A stretch of DNA of 64,000 nt, from positions 2,892,501-2,956,500 of the forward strand of contig NZ_CP109007.1 of assembly GCF_036226665.1 (NCBI RefSeq), given 5' to 3'. Position numbers and translations under genes: made by a program. Shown piece after piece: positions 47,127-58,452 of this stretch (positions within the stretch are counted from its first letter, which is position 1; the number at the start of each line of letters is the position of its first letter). The notes under the pieces are model-generated. The model did no database searches and was not told where the DNA came from. It was given only the letters and a program-made list of their open reading frames with translations. The DNA is from Streptomyces sp. NBC_00691 (GTDB lineage Bacteria; Actinomycetota; Actinomycetes; Streptomycetales; Streptomycetaceae).

Positions 47127-48386
47127 ATGATCAAGGGTGGCCCGGACGGCCGTATAGCCCGGCTGTCCCGCGTGGCCGGGGACAGCGGGCCGGAGCGTGT
47201 GCTGATCGCCGCCAGCTTCGTCAACCGGGTCGGGAACGGTCTCTTCAACGCTGCGTCGGCGCTCTACTTCACCTTGATCGTGGGCCTGCCCGCCGTCCAG
47301 GTCGGGACCGCGCTCACGGTCGCCGGTCTGATCGGCCTGTTCGCGGGGATACCGGGGGGCCATCTCGCCGACCGGCGCGGCGCACGCACGATCATGGTGT
47401 CGGCCCTGGCGGTCCAGGCGGTGTCGATGTCGGCTCTCGTGCTCGTCGAGAGCTGGACCGCACTGACGGTCCTCGCGACGGTCGACCAGATCGCCGCCGC
47501 GGCCGGCGGGGCCGCCTGGGGCGCCCTGGTGGCCCGGGTCGGGACCGAACGCCGGGCACTGTTCCGGGCGAAGCTGCGGACCTTCGTCAATCTGGGCGTC
47601 ATCTTCGGCACGGTGGGTTCCGGGGTGGCGGTGGCGGTGGACACCCGCGGCGCCTATGTCGCCCTGATCCTCGGCAACGCGGCGAGCTTCGCCCTGTGCG
47701 CGCTGCTCCTGTTCCTGCTGCCGCACTATCCGCCGCTGCCCGCACCGCCACGAGCGCGCCGCTGGCTCGCCTTCTCGGACCGTCCGTACCTGACGTTCAC
47801 CGCCCTGTTCGGGGCCATGGGGCTGCAGTACTCGGTGGTGTCGCTGCTCCTGCCGATCTGGATCGCCCAGCACACCGAGGCGCCCCGCTGGACGGTGGCG
47901 GCGGTGTTCGCCGTCAACGCGGCCTTCTGCGTCCTCCTGCAGACGCGGATCGGGTCGCGGATCGAGACCCCGCACGACGGCGGCCGGGCGTTCCGCAACG
48001 CGGGTCTGCTCTTCCTCGTCAGCTGCCCGATGATGGCGCTGGCGGCGTACACCCCGGTCTGGGCGGCGGTGGGCCTGCTGGTCGCGGCGATCTTCGTCCA
48101 CAGCCTCGGGGAGGTCTGGGAGTCCTCGGCGGGCTTCGCCCTGGGGTTCGGGCTGGCTCCCGAGCACGCGCAGGGTCAGTACCAGGGTCTCCTCGGCCTC
48201 GGATTCAGCACGGGTCAGGCGCTGGCCCCCGCGATCCTCACCACGGTGGTGCTCGGCCTCGGCACGGCGGGCTGGCTGCTCCTGGCGGCGTTCTTCGCGG
48301 CCCTCGGCGCGGCCGGTCCCGCCCTGGCCCGCTGGGGCGTCCGCACCCGCCCGCAGCCGGCCGTCGCCGAGGAGGCGGCGGCGTGA
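47127..48386 (+). CDS. MFS transporter
   Basis: 419-aa membrane protein with 12 predicted helices. The loop 2-3 signature is GGHLADRRGARTIM (about 73-86) and a second-half counterpart is seen after helix 7. The N-terminal 25 residues are cytoplasmic. It resembles drug-efflux type MFS permeases; substrate unknown. Divergent from the GNAT gene. No ribosome site, so the leaderless start is inferred. Confidence 0.87.
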   Translation: MIKGGPDGRIARLSRVAGDSGPERVLIAASFVNRVGNGLFNAASALYFTLIVGLPAVQVGTALTVAGLIGLFAGIPGGHLADRRGARTIMVSALAVQAVSMSALVLVESWTALTVLATVDQIAAAAGGAAWGALVARVGTERRALFRAKLRTFVNLGVIFGTVGSGVAVAVDTRGAYVALILGNAASFALCALLLFLLPHYPPLPAPPRARRWLAFSDRPYLTFTALFGAMGLQYSVVSLLLPIWIAQHTEAPRWTVAAVFAVNAAFCVLLQTRIGSRIETPHDGGRAFRNAGLLFLVSCPMMALAAYTPVWAAVGLLVAAIFVHSLGEVWESSAGFALGFGLAPEHAQGQYQGLLGLGFSTGQALAPAILTTVVLGLGTAGWLLLAAFFAALGAAGPALARWGVRTRPQPAVAEEAAA

Positions 48387-48421
48387 GCGGGGAGTAGCGA
48401 GGACCAGCGGGGCCGGACGAC

Positions 48422-48484
48422 GGAGGCCCTCCGCCCGCGCGCGGGCTCGTCCCGCGGGCTCGTCCCGCGGCTCCTCCGGCCTCC
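48422..48484 (+). terminator. possible hairpin with tandem repeat after MFS gene
   Basis: GGAGGCC at 48422-48428 pairs with GGCCTCC at 48478-48484, enclosing CCCGCGCGCGGG and two copies of GGGCTCGTCCCGC. Position 35 bases past the stop suits a terminator, but the fold is complex. Confidence 0.4.
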
Positions 48485-48527
48485 CGCCGTGGGTGCCCCC
48501 GCGCGGAACGTGGGTCATCCTGGGGGT

Positions 48528-49346
48528 ATGGGTGCCGTGCGTGATGGGTCACCGGGGGTCGGGCGGAGTGGCGGTCGAGGGTCGCGCTCGGCCCTGGTCG
48601 GCGCGGTCGCCGCGCTCGTCGTGGGCTTCACCGCCTCGGCCGGTTGCGCGGGCGGCCCCGGTGGTGACGGCGGTGCCGGCCCGTCCACCGGTACGTCCAC
48701 CGCTACGTCCACCGCTACGTCCGCCGGTGCCCACGGGCCGGTCCGGGCCGCCCCTGAGGTCCCTCTCCCGGTCTCCGCCCCTCCACCGACGCCCTCCCCC
48801 GCTCCCTCCACCTCGGTGGCGCCCTCGACTCGCGGGCCCGTCGCCGCCGAGCTCTCCATCCCCTCCATCGGTGTGGAGGACCTGGACGTCCTGCCGTACG
48901 AGGGGACGACCGACGACCGTGCCGGCACGCGCGTCCAGGACCGTGGCGTCGCCGCCAGTCCCCACGGCGCGCGCGGTGGTGTGGGGCCGGGTGAGATCGG
49001 CAACTACCTGGTGACCGCCCACCGGCTCTCCGCCGGCGGGCCGCTGCGGGAGCTGCCCTCGGTCGAGGTGGGGGATCAGGTGCTCGTCACCGCCGCCGGC
49101 ACCGTCTACACCTACGAGATCGTCGAGACCCGGTCCACGTCCTTCCGCTCGGCCCGCTCGCTCGCCGAGCAGCGCGCCGCCGTGCCGGGCGAGCCGGGAG
49201 AGAAGCCCACCCGGGCCATGATCACGCTCTCCACCTGCGCGACCCCCGAGGACAACGCCGCGGGCAACTTCTGGCGGGACGCCCAGCACAACCCCGAGCA
49301 CCGCATCGACAAGATCGGCGTCCTGACGTCCACGCGGCCCGCGTAG
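48528..49346 (+). CDS. class E-like sortase
   Basis: 272-aa membrane-anchored transpeptidase. A Gly/Ser-rich head, one hydrophobic segment (about 20-40, ALVGAVAALVVGFTASAGC, also lipobox-like), a Thr/Pro linker (about 50-105) and the sortase barrel (about 110-272). Catalytic His in YLVTAHR, C237 in TLSTCATP and Arg in EHRIDKIGVL. Class E sortases of actinobacteria cut LAxTG signals; the surface protein at 38462-39895 carries LAETG. ATG 48528 has only GGGGG close upstream; GTG 48534 is possible. Confidence 0.85.
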   Translation: MGAVRDGSPGVGRSGGRGSRSALVGAVAALVVGFTASAGCAGGPGGDGGAGPSTGTSTATSTATSAGAHGPVRAAPEVPLPVSAPPPTPSPAPSTSVAPSTRGPVAAELSIPSIGVEDLDVLPYEGTTDDRAGTRVQDRGVAASPHGARGGVGPGEIGNYLVTAHRLSAGGPLRELPSVEVGDQVLVTAAGTVYTYEIVETRSTSFRSARSLAEQRAAVPGEPGEKPTRAMITLSTCATPEDNAAGNFWRDAQHNPEHRIDKIGVLTSTRPA

Positions 49347-49358
49347 CCGCGCCCCGCG

Positions 49359-50696
49359 TCAGCGCAGGCGGTGCGGCAGGCGGACGCGGACCAGCGTGGT
49401 GTCCACGTCGCTGTCGACCAGGCGTCCGTTCGCGTCGAAGGCCTCCGGGCCGTCGGTCATGCCGAAGTCGTTGTCGTTGAGGAGGACCAGCGTCGAGGAG
49501 CCCTCCAGCGCGATGCCCTCGATCTTGCCGGGGACGCCCTCGACCGTGTTCAGGTCCACGACCAGGCGCTTCGCGAGGACCGGGGCGTCGGCGGCCGCCT
49601 CGTCGCCGAGCTGCTCCAGGGTCGGGCTCGCCGTCGTGTCCCACGGGGTGCCGAGGATGTCGGAGCCGCGACGGAGCCGCACCTCGTGCACGCGGGAGGA
49701 CTTGTCGGTGCGCTCCTGGACCAGCAGACGGTCGCCGCCCAGCGCCACGATCGAGGAGATCTTCAGCTCCGACGTCTTCGTCTGGCCCGGCTCCACGACG
49801 CCCACCGGGTCGAAGCGGTACGCGTACTCCGCCGTGACCCGGTTCTCGCGGGTCGAGAAGCGCAGCAGGCGGGTGGTGCGGGAGTCCTCGCCCGCGGCCT
49901 TGTCGGGGTTGAGCAGCGGGCTCTGCAGTGCCAGCACCAGGTCGCCGCCGGGGAGCAGCGCCAGGCCCTCGAAGCCCCGGTTGATCTTGCGCTTGAGGAA
50001 GATCGACGGGAGGGACTCGATCACCGGGTAGTCGGCGCCGGTCAGGGCGAGGCCCTCGGGGACGTGGCGGGCGAGGACCCGGCCCTTGGCGGAGACGTGC
50101 ACCAGCGACGGGCCGTACTCGTCCACGAGCCAGAAGCTGCCGTCCCGGTCCCGTACGAGCCCCTCGGTGTCGAGGCCGTTCGCGTTGTACGCGAGCGGGG
50201 TCGTGGCGTTGTAGTCGTACGGGGCCTCGTCGCGGCCCGGCTGGTTGGGCAGGCCCGTGACGGGCGCACCGGACTCGGTGGTGAGCGGGAGGGACTTCAG
50301 CATCTGGATCCTGCCACCGATCGCGCGGACCTTGACGATCGCCGGGTCGAAGCCGGGAACCGGGAACGTGCGCCGCTTCTCCTTGCCGACCGCTATCTGG
50401 CCGTTGGGGCCCCGGTCGGTGACCGTCCAGTACTCGCCGGGCCGCTCGGCGGGGTACAGGTCGCTGCCGATGCCGCCCAGGTCGACGTCCCGGTCGTCGT
50501 CGACACTGCCGGGCAGCAGACCGTTGCTGAAGGCGGCCAGCGGGATGTCCGGCAGGGTCGAGGTGGAGACGACCCGGGCGGCGGAGCCGTGCCGCGCCGG
50601 CTCGGCCTCGGCCGTACCCATGACCACCGTCAGCGCGAGCGCGGCGGACAGCGGCAGAACCACGACGGCGGGCCGGCGCATGAGGCGCGGATTCAT
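49359..50696 (-). CDS. secreted phytase-like (esterase-like activity of phytase) protein
   Basis: 445-aa secreted protein. Signal peptide 1-31 (ends AEA). The mature protein is a beta-propeller-like PF13449 type domain: YWTVTDRGPNG, NGLDTEGLVRDRDGSFWLVDEYGPSLVHV, NRGFEGLALLP, VPGKIEGIAL and LVLLNDNDFG. Members are called esterase-like activity of phytase; true substrate unclear. GGGAG lies 5 bases before ATG. Stop is 12 bases from the convergent sortase stop, with no hairpin between. Confidence 0.82.
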   Translation of the reverse strand: MNPRLMRRPAVVVLPLSAALALTVVMGTAEAEPARHGSAARVVSTSTLPDIPLAAFSNGLLPGSVDDDRDVDLGGIGSDLYPAERPGEYWTVTDRGPNGQIAVGKEKRRTFPVPGFDPAIVKVRAIGGRIQMLKSLPLTTESGAPVTGLPNQPGRDEAPYDYNATTPLAYNANGLDTEGLVRDRDGSFWLVDEYGPSLVHVSAKGRVLARHVPEGLALTGADYPVIESLPSIFLKRKINRGFEGLALLPGGDLVLALQSPLLNPDKAAGEDSRTTRLLRFSTRENRVTAEYAYRFDPVGVVEPGQTKTSELKISSIVALGGDRLLVQERTDKSSRVHEVRLRRGSDILGTPWDTTASPTLEQLGDEAAADAPVLAKRLVVDLNTVEGVPGKIEGIALEGSSTLVLLNDNDFGMTDGPEAFDANGRLVDSDVDTTLVRVRLPHRLR

Positions 50697-50857
50697 CTGA
50701 ACTCCCTTTGAGCACCTGGAATGCCGCCTCTGGCGGCGGCCTCATGGTCCAGTTCCGGCCACAACGACGGGCGTCGGGCGGGCGACCTCGGGGCGAGCCC
50801 TGGGTGAACGCACGACTCCGGCCCGCGGGTGTCGGTGCGGGAGAGGAGAATCGCGCC

Positions 50858-52009
50858 ATGGTGATCACCGCGCGCGCCCTCAACCGCTCGACCCTCGCCC
50901 GGCAGCTCCTCCTCGACCGGGTGCCGATCGGTGTCGGGGACGCCGTACGCCGGGTGGTGGCCTTGCAGGCGCAGCAACCGGGTTCGCCCTACGTGGCGTT
51001 GTGGAACCGTGTCGCCGGCTTCGATCCCGCGCTGCTCGACGAGGCCGTCGAGGGCTACGAGTTGGTCCGGTCGACCTTGATGCGGCTCACGCTGCACCTG
51101 GTGCACGCCGAGGACTACCGGGCCTTCCGGGAGGGCATGGAGCCGACCCTGCGCGGTTCGCGGCTCCACGACCCGCGGTTCAGGGCGGCGGGGTTCACGG
51201 CCGACGACGCCGACGCGCTGCTGCCCGCTCTCCTCGAGTACGCCGGGGAGGCCCGGTCCGGGGCCCGGATGCGGGAGCGTCTCGAGGCGGCGCGGGGCGG
51301 TCCGGTGGAGGCCGTGGTGTGGCGGATGATCCGCCAGTACGCACCGCTGTGGCACGCGCCGACGGGGCCGCCGTGGTCGTTCGGGGCGGCGCAGTCGTTC
51401 GTGACGGCGAACGCGCCGCTGCCCGTGCTCGGTGATCCGGAGGCGGCGACGGCGGGGCTCGCCGTGCTGATCCGGCGCTATCTGGAGGGCTTCGGGCCCG
51501 CGTCCGTGGCCGACATGGCGCAGTTCACGCTGGCGCCCCGAGGGAGGGTGCGGGAGGCGGTACGGCTCATCGAGGGCGAGCTCGAACAGGTGGAGGGGCC
51601 CGACGGGATCCTTCTCCACGACGTGCCCGGGGCGCCCCGGCCCGACGAGGACGTCCCGGCGCCGCCCCGGCTGCTGGCGATGTGGGACAGCGTCCTGCTG
51701 GCCTATGCGGACCGCGGGCGCGTCATCCCGGCCGAGTACCGCAGGCAGGTGATCCGGGTGAACGGCGACACGTTGCCGACGCTGCTCGTCGACGGGTACG
51801 TGGCCGGGGTCTGGCGCCCGGTCGAGGGAGGCATCGAGGTCTCGGCCTTCCACCCGCTGCCCGCCCGGGTCTGGGCGGAGCTCGCGGGGGAGGCCGAGGC
51901 GCTCGACGGCTTCCTCGCCACCCGTGACCGTCGTGTCTACGGCCGTTACGACCACTGGTGGGTCAAGGGACTTCCCGTGGTGGAGACCCGGGTGCTGCCG
52001 GGACGCTGA
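50858..52009 (+). CDS. AlkZ/HTH_42 family winged-helix protein (putative DNA glycosylase)
   Basis: 383-aa protein of the tandem winged-helix superfamily that includes AlkZ, which unhooks alkylated or cross-linked bases. The diagnostic QxQ motif appears as ALQAQQPG (about residues 29-36), right after the first winged helix; it distinguishes AlkZ (QxQ) from the YcaQ/AlkX subgroup (QxD). Conserved RLTLHLV and the C-terminal WWVKGLPVVETRVLPGR follow. GAGAGGAGAA lies 7 bases before ATG 50858. AlkZ relatives protect producers from their own DNA-damaging metabolites, but no such cluster is here, so this is likely the housekeeping type. Confidence 0.78.
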   Translation: MVITARALNRSTLARQLLLDRVPIGVGDAVRRVVALQAQQPGSPYVALWNRVAGFDPALLDEAVEGYELVRSTLMRLTLHLVHAEDYRAFREGMEPTLRGSRLHDPRFRAAGFTADDADALLPALLEYAGEARSGARMRERLEAARGGPVEAVVWRMIRQYAPLWHAPTGPPWSFGAAQSFVTANAPLPVLGDPEAATAGLAVLIRRYLEGFGPASVADMAQFTLAPRGRVREAVRLIEGELEQVEGPDGILLHDVPGAPRPDEDVPAPPRLLAMWDSVLLAYADRGRVIPAEYRRQVIRVNGDTLPTLLVDGYVAGVWRPVEGGIEVSAFHPLPARVWAELAGEAEALDGFLATRDRRVYGRYDHWWVKGLPVVETRVLPGR

Positions 52010-52015
52010 CCGCCC

Positions 52016-52104
52016 ACCGGGACCTGCCGCCGGGACCTGCCGCCGGAGCCGTCGCCGGAGCCGTCGCCGGGGCAGGGAGCCGGGGCCGGGAGCCGGGAGC
52101 CATG
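52016..52104. repeat. short imperfect tandem repeats after the AlkZ-family gene
   Basis: Tandem CCGGGACCTGCCG (two copies), CCGGAGCCGTCG (two copies) and GCCGGGA/GGAGCC units. Non-coding and probably slippage-prone. Confidence 0.6.
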
Positions 52105-52112
52105 AGCAGGGA

Positions 52113-52153
52113 GCCGCAGAGCCGCCGGCGAGAGTCACCGGCGGCTCTGCGGC
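52113..52153. terminator. 16-bp perfect hairpin between AlkZ-family gene and kdpC
   Basis: Arms GCCGCAGAGCCGCCGG (52113-52128) and CCGGCGGCTCTGCGGC (52138-52153), 9-base loop. It sits between convergent stops, 6 bases past the kdpC stop at 52160. Confidence 0.85.
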
Positions 52154-52159
52154 AGGGGC

Positions 52160-52834
52160 TCAGCCCTTCGCCGTCACCAGCTGCCTGAGGGCGATGTTGA
52201 TCCGGAGGACGTTGACGCGGGGCTCGCCGACGAAGCCGAGGATCCGGCCGTCGGTGTGGTCGGCGACCAGCTTGTCGACCGTCGCGACGTCCAGCTTGTT
52301 CACCTCGGCGATCCGGTGGACCTGGAGCTTCGCGTACTCCGGGGAGATGTGCGGGTCCAGGCCGGAGCCGGAGGAGGTGACCGCGTCGGCGGGGACGTCC
52401 GCGGGCCTGACCGTGTACGAGGCGGTCGAGTTGTCCTTGACGACGGCGGCCTTCGCGTCCTGGACCCACCGGATCAGCTCCGCGTTGTCGCCCGAGCGGT
52501 TGGTGGCGCCGGAGAGGATGATCGAGTACCGGGTGTTGACGCTGTTGGAGCCCAGGCCGTTCGACGGGCGCGGCTGGAACCACCTCAGGTCCGGCGCGGC
52601 GGTCTCCTCGCCGTCCTTCGGGGGCAGGTCGTAGGTCTGGCCGATCAGTTCCGAGCCGACGACCTTGCCGCTCGCGTCGGTGACCTCGGAGCCGTTCGCC
52701 TTGTCGGGGAAGGCCACTTGGGCGATCCCGGTGACGGCCAGCGGGTAGAGGACGCCGCACACGACGGTCAGGACGAGCAGGGCGCGGAGGCCGGCCCAGA
52801 GCAGGCGTCCCGTGCTTCCTACGGAGTTGTTCAT
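52160..52834 (-). CDS. kdpC: potassium-transporting ATPase subunit C
   Basis: 224-aa single-TM subunit (TM about 10-35, LLWAGLRALLVLTVVCGVLYP) with an extracytoplasmic domain that assists ATP binding in KdpFABC. Typical motifs WFQPRPS, ATNRSGDN-like and SGSGLDPHISPEYAKLQ are present. Five bases after the kdpB stop; a hairpin ends the operon. Confidence 0.93.
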   Translation of the reverse strand: MNNSVGSTGRLLWAGLRALLVLTVVCGVLYPLAVTGIAQVAFPDKANGSEVTDASGKVVGSELIGQTYDLPPKDGEETAAPDLRWFQPRPSNGLGSNSVNTRYSIILSGATNRSGDNAELIRWVQDAKAAVVKDNSTASYTVRPADVPADAVTSSGSGLDPHISPEYAKLQVHRIAEVNKLDVATVDKLVADHTDGRILGFVGEPRVNVLRINIALRQLVTAKG

Positions 52835-52839
52835 GGTCG

Positions 52840-54953
<2,114 letters not shown>

Positions 54954-54957
<4 letters not shown>

Positions 54958-56618
54958 GCTGCGAGCCCTTCGGCGAGCGGTCCCAGCGCGAGGGCGGGGA
55001 AGTAGGTGAGACCGGTGATGATGAGGATCGTGCCGACCAGCAGGCCGGTGAACAGCGGCTTCTCGGTCCGCAGGGTGCCCGCCGTCTCCGGTACGGGCGT
55101 CTGCTCGGCCAGCGAACCGGCCAGCGCGAGGACGAACACCATGGGCAGGAAACGGCCGAGGAGCATCGCGATGCCGATGGTCGAGTTGAACCACTGGGTA
55201 TCCGCGTTCAGACCCGCGAAGGCCGAACCGTTGTTGTTGGCACCCGAGGTGTAGGCGTAGAGGATCTCGGAGAAGCCGTGCGCGCCGGAGTTCGTCATCG
55301 AGTGCGACGGCGTGTCCAGGGCCATCGCCACGGCGGTGAAGCCGAGGACGAGGGCGGGAGTGACCAGGATGTAGCAGGCCGCGAACTTGATCTCGCGGGT
55401 GCCGATCTTCTTGCCCAGGTACTCCGGGGTGCGGCCGACCATCAGACCGGCGATGAACACCGCGATGATCGCCATGATCAGCATGCCGTAGAGGCCGGAG
55501 CCGACACCGCCGGGCGCGATCTCGCCGAGCTGCATGCCCAGCATGGTGATGCCGCCGCCGAAGCCGGTGTACGAGGAGTGGAAGGAGTTCACCGCTCCCG
55601 TCGAGGTCAGCGTGGTGGCGACCGCGAAGATCGACGAGCCGCCGATCCCGAACCGGGTCTCCTTGCCCTCCATCGCACCGCCGGCGATGTCGAACGCCGG
55701 TCCGTGGTGGGCGAATTCGGTCCACATCATGAGCGCCGTGAAACCGAGCCAGATCGCGGCCATCGTGCCGAGGATCGCGTATCCCTGCCTGAGCGAGCCG
55801 ACCATGCGGCCGAAGGTCCGCGTCAGCGCGAAGGGGATGACCAGGATCAGATAGATCTCGAAGAGGTTCGACAGACCGCTGGGGTTCTCGAAGGGGTGGG
55901 CGGAGTTGGCGTTGAAGTAGCCGCCGCCGTTGGTGCCCAGCTCCTTGATGACCTCCTGCGAGGCCACCGCCCCGCCGTTCCACTGCTGTGATCCGCCGGT
56001 GAACTGCCCCACCTCGTGGATGCCGGCGAAGTTCTGGATGGCGCCGCACGCCACCAGTACCAGCGCGCCGATCACCGAGATCGGGAGCAGGACGCGGACC
56101 GTGCCGCGGACCAGATCCGCCCAGAAGTTGCCCAGCTCGCCGGTACGGGACCGGGCGAAGCCGCGTACCAGGGCGACCGCGACCGCGATGCCCACCGCGG
56201 CCGACAGGAAGTTCTGCACCGCGAGGCCGCCGGTCTGCACGACATGGCCCATGGCCTGTTCGCCGTAGTACGACTGCCAGTTGGTGTTCGCGACGAAGGA
56301 GGCGGCCGTGTTGAAGGCCTGGTCCGGGTCGATCGACACGAAGCCGAGCGAGCCGGGGAGCGAGCCCTGCACCCGCTGGAGCAGATACAGGAAGAGGACG
56401 CTCACCGCGGAGAAGGCCAGGACGCCGCGCAGATAGGCGGGCCAGCGCATCTCCATCGACGGGTCGGCGCCGATGCCCTTGTAGATCCACCTCTCCACCC
56501 GCAGGTGCCTGTCGGAGGAGTAGACCCTGGCCATGTGGTCACCCAGCGGCCGGTAGGAGAGGCCGAGCGCGACCAGGAGGGCGAGGAGCTGGAGGACGCC
56601 GGCGAGAACGGGACTCAT
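54954..56618 (-). CDS. kdpA: potassium-transporting ATPase subunit A
   Basis: 554-aa channel-like subunit that binds K+. Ten TM helices and four pore-loop segments, including the filter stretches [35 protein letters not shown] and [13 protein letters not shown]-terminus [22 protein letters not shown] 56618 is 8 bases after the kdpF stop. Confidence 0.96.
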
Positions 56619-56626
56619 GATCGGCC

Positions 56627-56716
56627 TCAGAACCTCTCGGGCTTGACGAGGGCGAGGACGAGGTAGCCCAGGAGGGCGGCGGCCACCAGCAGACCGACGA
56701 TGTTCTCGGCACTCAC
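56627..56716 (-). CDS. kdpF: K+-transporting ATPase small subunit F
   Basis: 29-aa single-TM protein: an Asn/Ile start, [20 protein letters not shown], and the PERF C-terminus typical of KdpF. It stabilises the Kdp complex. GTG 56716 overlaps the stop of a second small ORF as GTGA; 8 bases separate it from kdpA. Confidence 0.88.
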   Translation of the reverse strand: MSAENIVGLLVAAALLGYLVLALVKPERF

Positions 56717-56796
56717 AGCTTGGCCACCCCCTTGGCGATGAAGGCCACCAGCGCGAAGACCGCGATCGTGGTGACGACGAAGGCCACGTCGGCCAT
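56713..56796 (-). CDS. 27-aa single-TM protein at the head of the kdp operon
   Basis: [20 protein letters not shown] followed by AKGVAKL. One TM and a basic end. ATG 56796 has a clear GGGAG at 7 bases, and its stop overlaps the kdpF start, so it is translated. It resembles KdpF in size and topology but lacks the PERF end. I do not know a named family; it may be a second small Kdp subunit or regulator. Confidence 0.7.
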   Translation of the reverse strand: MADVAFVVTTIAVFALVAFIAKGVAKL

Positions 56797-57171
56797 CGTG
56801 AGCTCCCGGATGCAGGAAGAAGGAAGAACGGATTCTCGGACAGGACGAGGAAACCTCTCCCCGGCCGCCCCGCCGCCGCCGTTGACGTGCCCCTAACGCC
56901 GTCCGTGCCCCTCTTGACGCGTCCCGTACGTCCGGGTGACCTGGCCCACGGGGTCGTGGGCCCTCCCGGTTCGGCGCTCGGCCATTGCCAGTGGCCGGAA
57001 GGGGACATATCTTCGAGCGACACCTACGGACCGGGATGCTCGTCAGTCCCGGGGCGGTCCGCCGTTCACGGGCCGGACGGCGGGGAGCGGAACCCTCGGG
57101 GACGACGGGGCCGCTGGACGCCGGGCGTACGGGATATCCGTATCCACGTACCCGCAGGAGCTGAGCAGCAC
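56797..57171. promoter_or_regulatory. divergent kdp/urate oxidase regulatory region
   Basis: 375 bases without a gene. Two direct copies of CGTGCCCCT (56886-56894 and 56904-56912) stand 18 bases apart, about 90-115 bases upstream of the first kdp start: a candidate response-regulator site. TACGG-GATAT-CCGTA (57128-57142) is an inverted repeat 30 bases upstream of the urate oxidase ATG. No kdpDE genes are adjacent in this window. Confidence 0.5.
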
Positions 57172-58089
57172 ATGAGCAAGCACGTCCTGGCGCAGAACCA
57201 GTACGGCAAGGCCGAGAACCGCATCGTCGCCGTGACCCGGAAGGGCAATGACGGCGCGTGGCACGAGATCCGCGACCTGAACGTGTCGGTGGCGCTGCGC
57301 GGCGAGTACCGCGAGGTCCATCTGACCGGCGACAACGGCAACTGCCTGCCGACCGACACCACCAAGAACACCGTCTACGCCTTCGCCAAGGAGCACGGCG
57401 TGGCCTCCCCCGAGGCCTTCGGCATCCTGCTGGCCAAGCACTTCGTGACCTCGCAGGCGGTGATCCACGAGGCGCAGATCCGGGTGGAGGAGTACGCCTG
57501 GGACCGGATCTCCGTCCCCACCCGCAAGGAGCAGCACTCCTTCGCCCGCAAGGGCCAGGAGGTCCGCACCGCGCAGATCACCTACTCGGCGAACACCGGG
57601 CTCCAGGTCCTCTCGGGCCTCAAGGACCTCACCGTCATGAACTCGACGAACTCCGAGTTCCACGGCTTCATCAAGGACGAGTACACGACGCTCCAGGAGG
57701 CGTACGACCGGATCCTCGCCACCAAGGTCACGGCGCGCTGGGCGAACTCGGCCCCGGCGGCCGCGGACGAGGAGCACGACTGGGACCGCTCGTACCAGAA
57801 GGTGCGCCGTCACATGCTGGAGGCGTTCGCGGAGACGTACAGCTACTCGCTCCAGCAGACGCTGCACGCGATGGCCGACCGGGTCCTGGACAACGTCTCC
57901 ACGGTCAACGAGGTCCGGCTCAACCTGCCGAACAAGCACCACTTCCTGGTGGACCTGGAGCCCTTCGGCCTCACGAACGACAACGAGGTCTACTTCGCGG
58001 CGGACCGGATGTACGGCCTCATCGAGGGCACCATCCACCGTGACGGCGTGCAGCCGGTGATCGCGACCAGCGACTGGATCACCGCCTGA
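57172..58089 (+). CDS. pucL: urate oxidase (uricase)
   Basis: 305-aa cofactor-free enzyme that oxidises urate to 5-hydroxyisourate in purine catabolism. QNQYGKAENRIVAVTR is the N-terminal T-fold with the catalytic Lys/Thr region; GDNGNCLPTDTTKNTVYAFAKE, VNSTNSEF-like MNSTNSEFHGF and YTTLQEAYDRILATKV are conserved. Full length; no peroxisomal tail, as expected. AGGAG is about 11 bases before ATG 57172. OHCU decarboxylase and HIU hydrolase genes are not in the window. Confidence 0.94.
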   Translation: MSKHVLAQNQYGKAENRIVAVTRKGNDGAWHEIRDLNVSVALRGEYREVHLTGDNGNCLPTDTTKNTVYAFAKEHGVASPEAFGILLAKHFVTSQAVIHEAQIRVEEYAWDRISVPTRKEQHSFARKGQEVRTAQITYSANTGLQVLSGLKDLTVMNSTNSEFHGFIKDEYTTLQEAYDRILATKVTARWANSAPAAADEEHDWDRSYQKVRRHMLEAFAETYSYSLQQTLHAMADRVLDNVSTVNEVRLNLPNKHHFLVDLEPFGLTNDNEVYFAADRMYGLIEGTIHRDGVQPVIATSDWITA

Positions 58090-58098
58090 GCCGTCGGA

Positions 58099-58452
58099 TC
58101 ACCACAGCCTGGCCGTCTCCACTCCCAGCCATACGGCTCCGAGTCCGGCGGCCAGGCTCACGGCGACGTTGAGCACCGCGTGCCCCTTCGCCCCGTCCTC
58201 GGACAGCTTCAGCGTCTCGTACGAGAAGGTCGAGTACGTCGTGAGCGCGCCGCACAGACCCGTGCCGAGCAGCAGGGAGAGCCGGGCCGAGGCCACCCCG
58301 GTGAGCAGCCCGAGGAGGAACGAGCCGACGACGTTCACCGTGAAGGTGCCCCAGGGGAAGCCGGGGCCGAAGCGGGCGCGCGCCGCGCGGTCCGTGAGGT
58401 AGCGCAGGGGGGCGCCGACGGCGGCGCCCGCGACGACCAGCAGCCAGTTCAC
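58099..58452 (-). CDS. crcB: fluoride exporter CrcB/Fluc, subunit 1
   Basis: 117-aa four-TM protein of the Fluc fluoride channel family. [16 protein letters not shown] and [15 protein letters not shown] carry the conserved Asn, the Gly break and the Phe/Thr/Ser pore residues. Starts at GTG 58452 inside the stop of the second crcB (GTGA). Only 9 bases from the convergent urate oxidase stop. The two products should form a heterodimer. Confidence 0.93.
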   Translation of the reverse strand: MNWLLVVAGAAVGAPLRYLTDRAARARFGPGFPWGTFTVNVVGSFLLGLLTGVASARLSLLLGTGLCGALTTYSTFSYETLKLSEDGAKGHAVLNVAVSLAAGLGAVWLGVETARLW

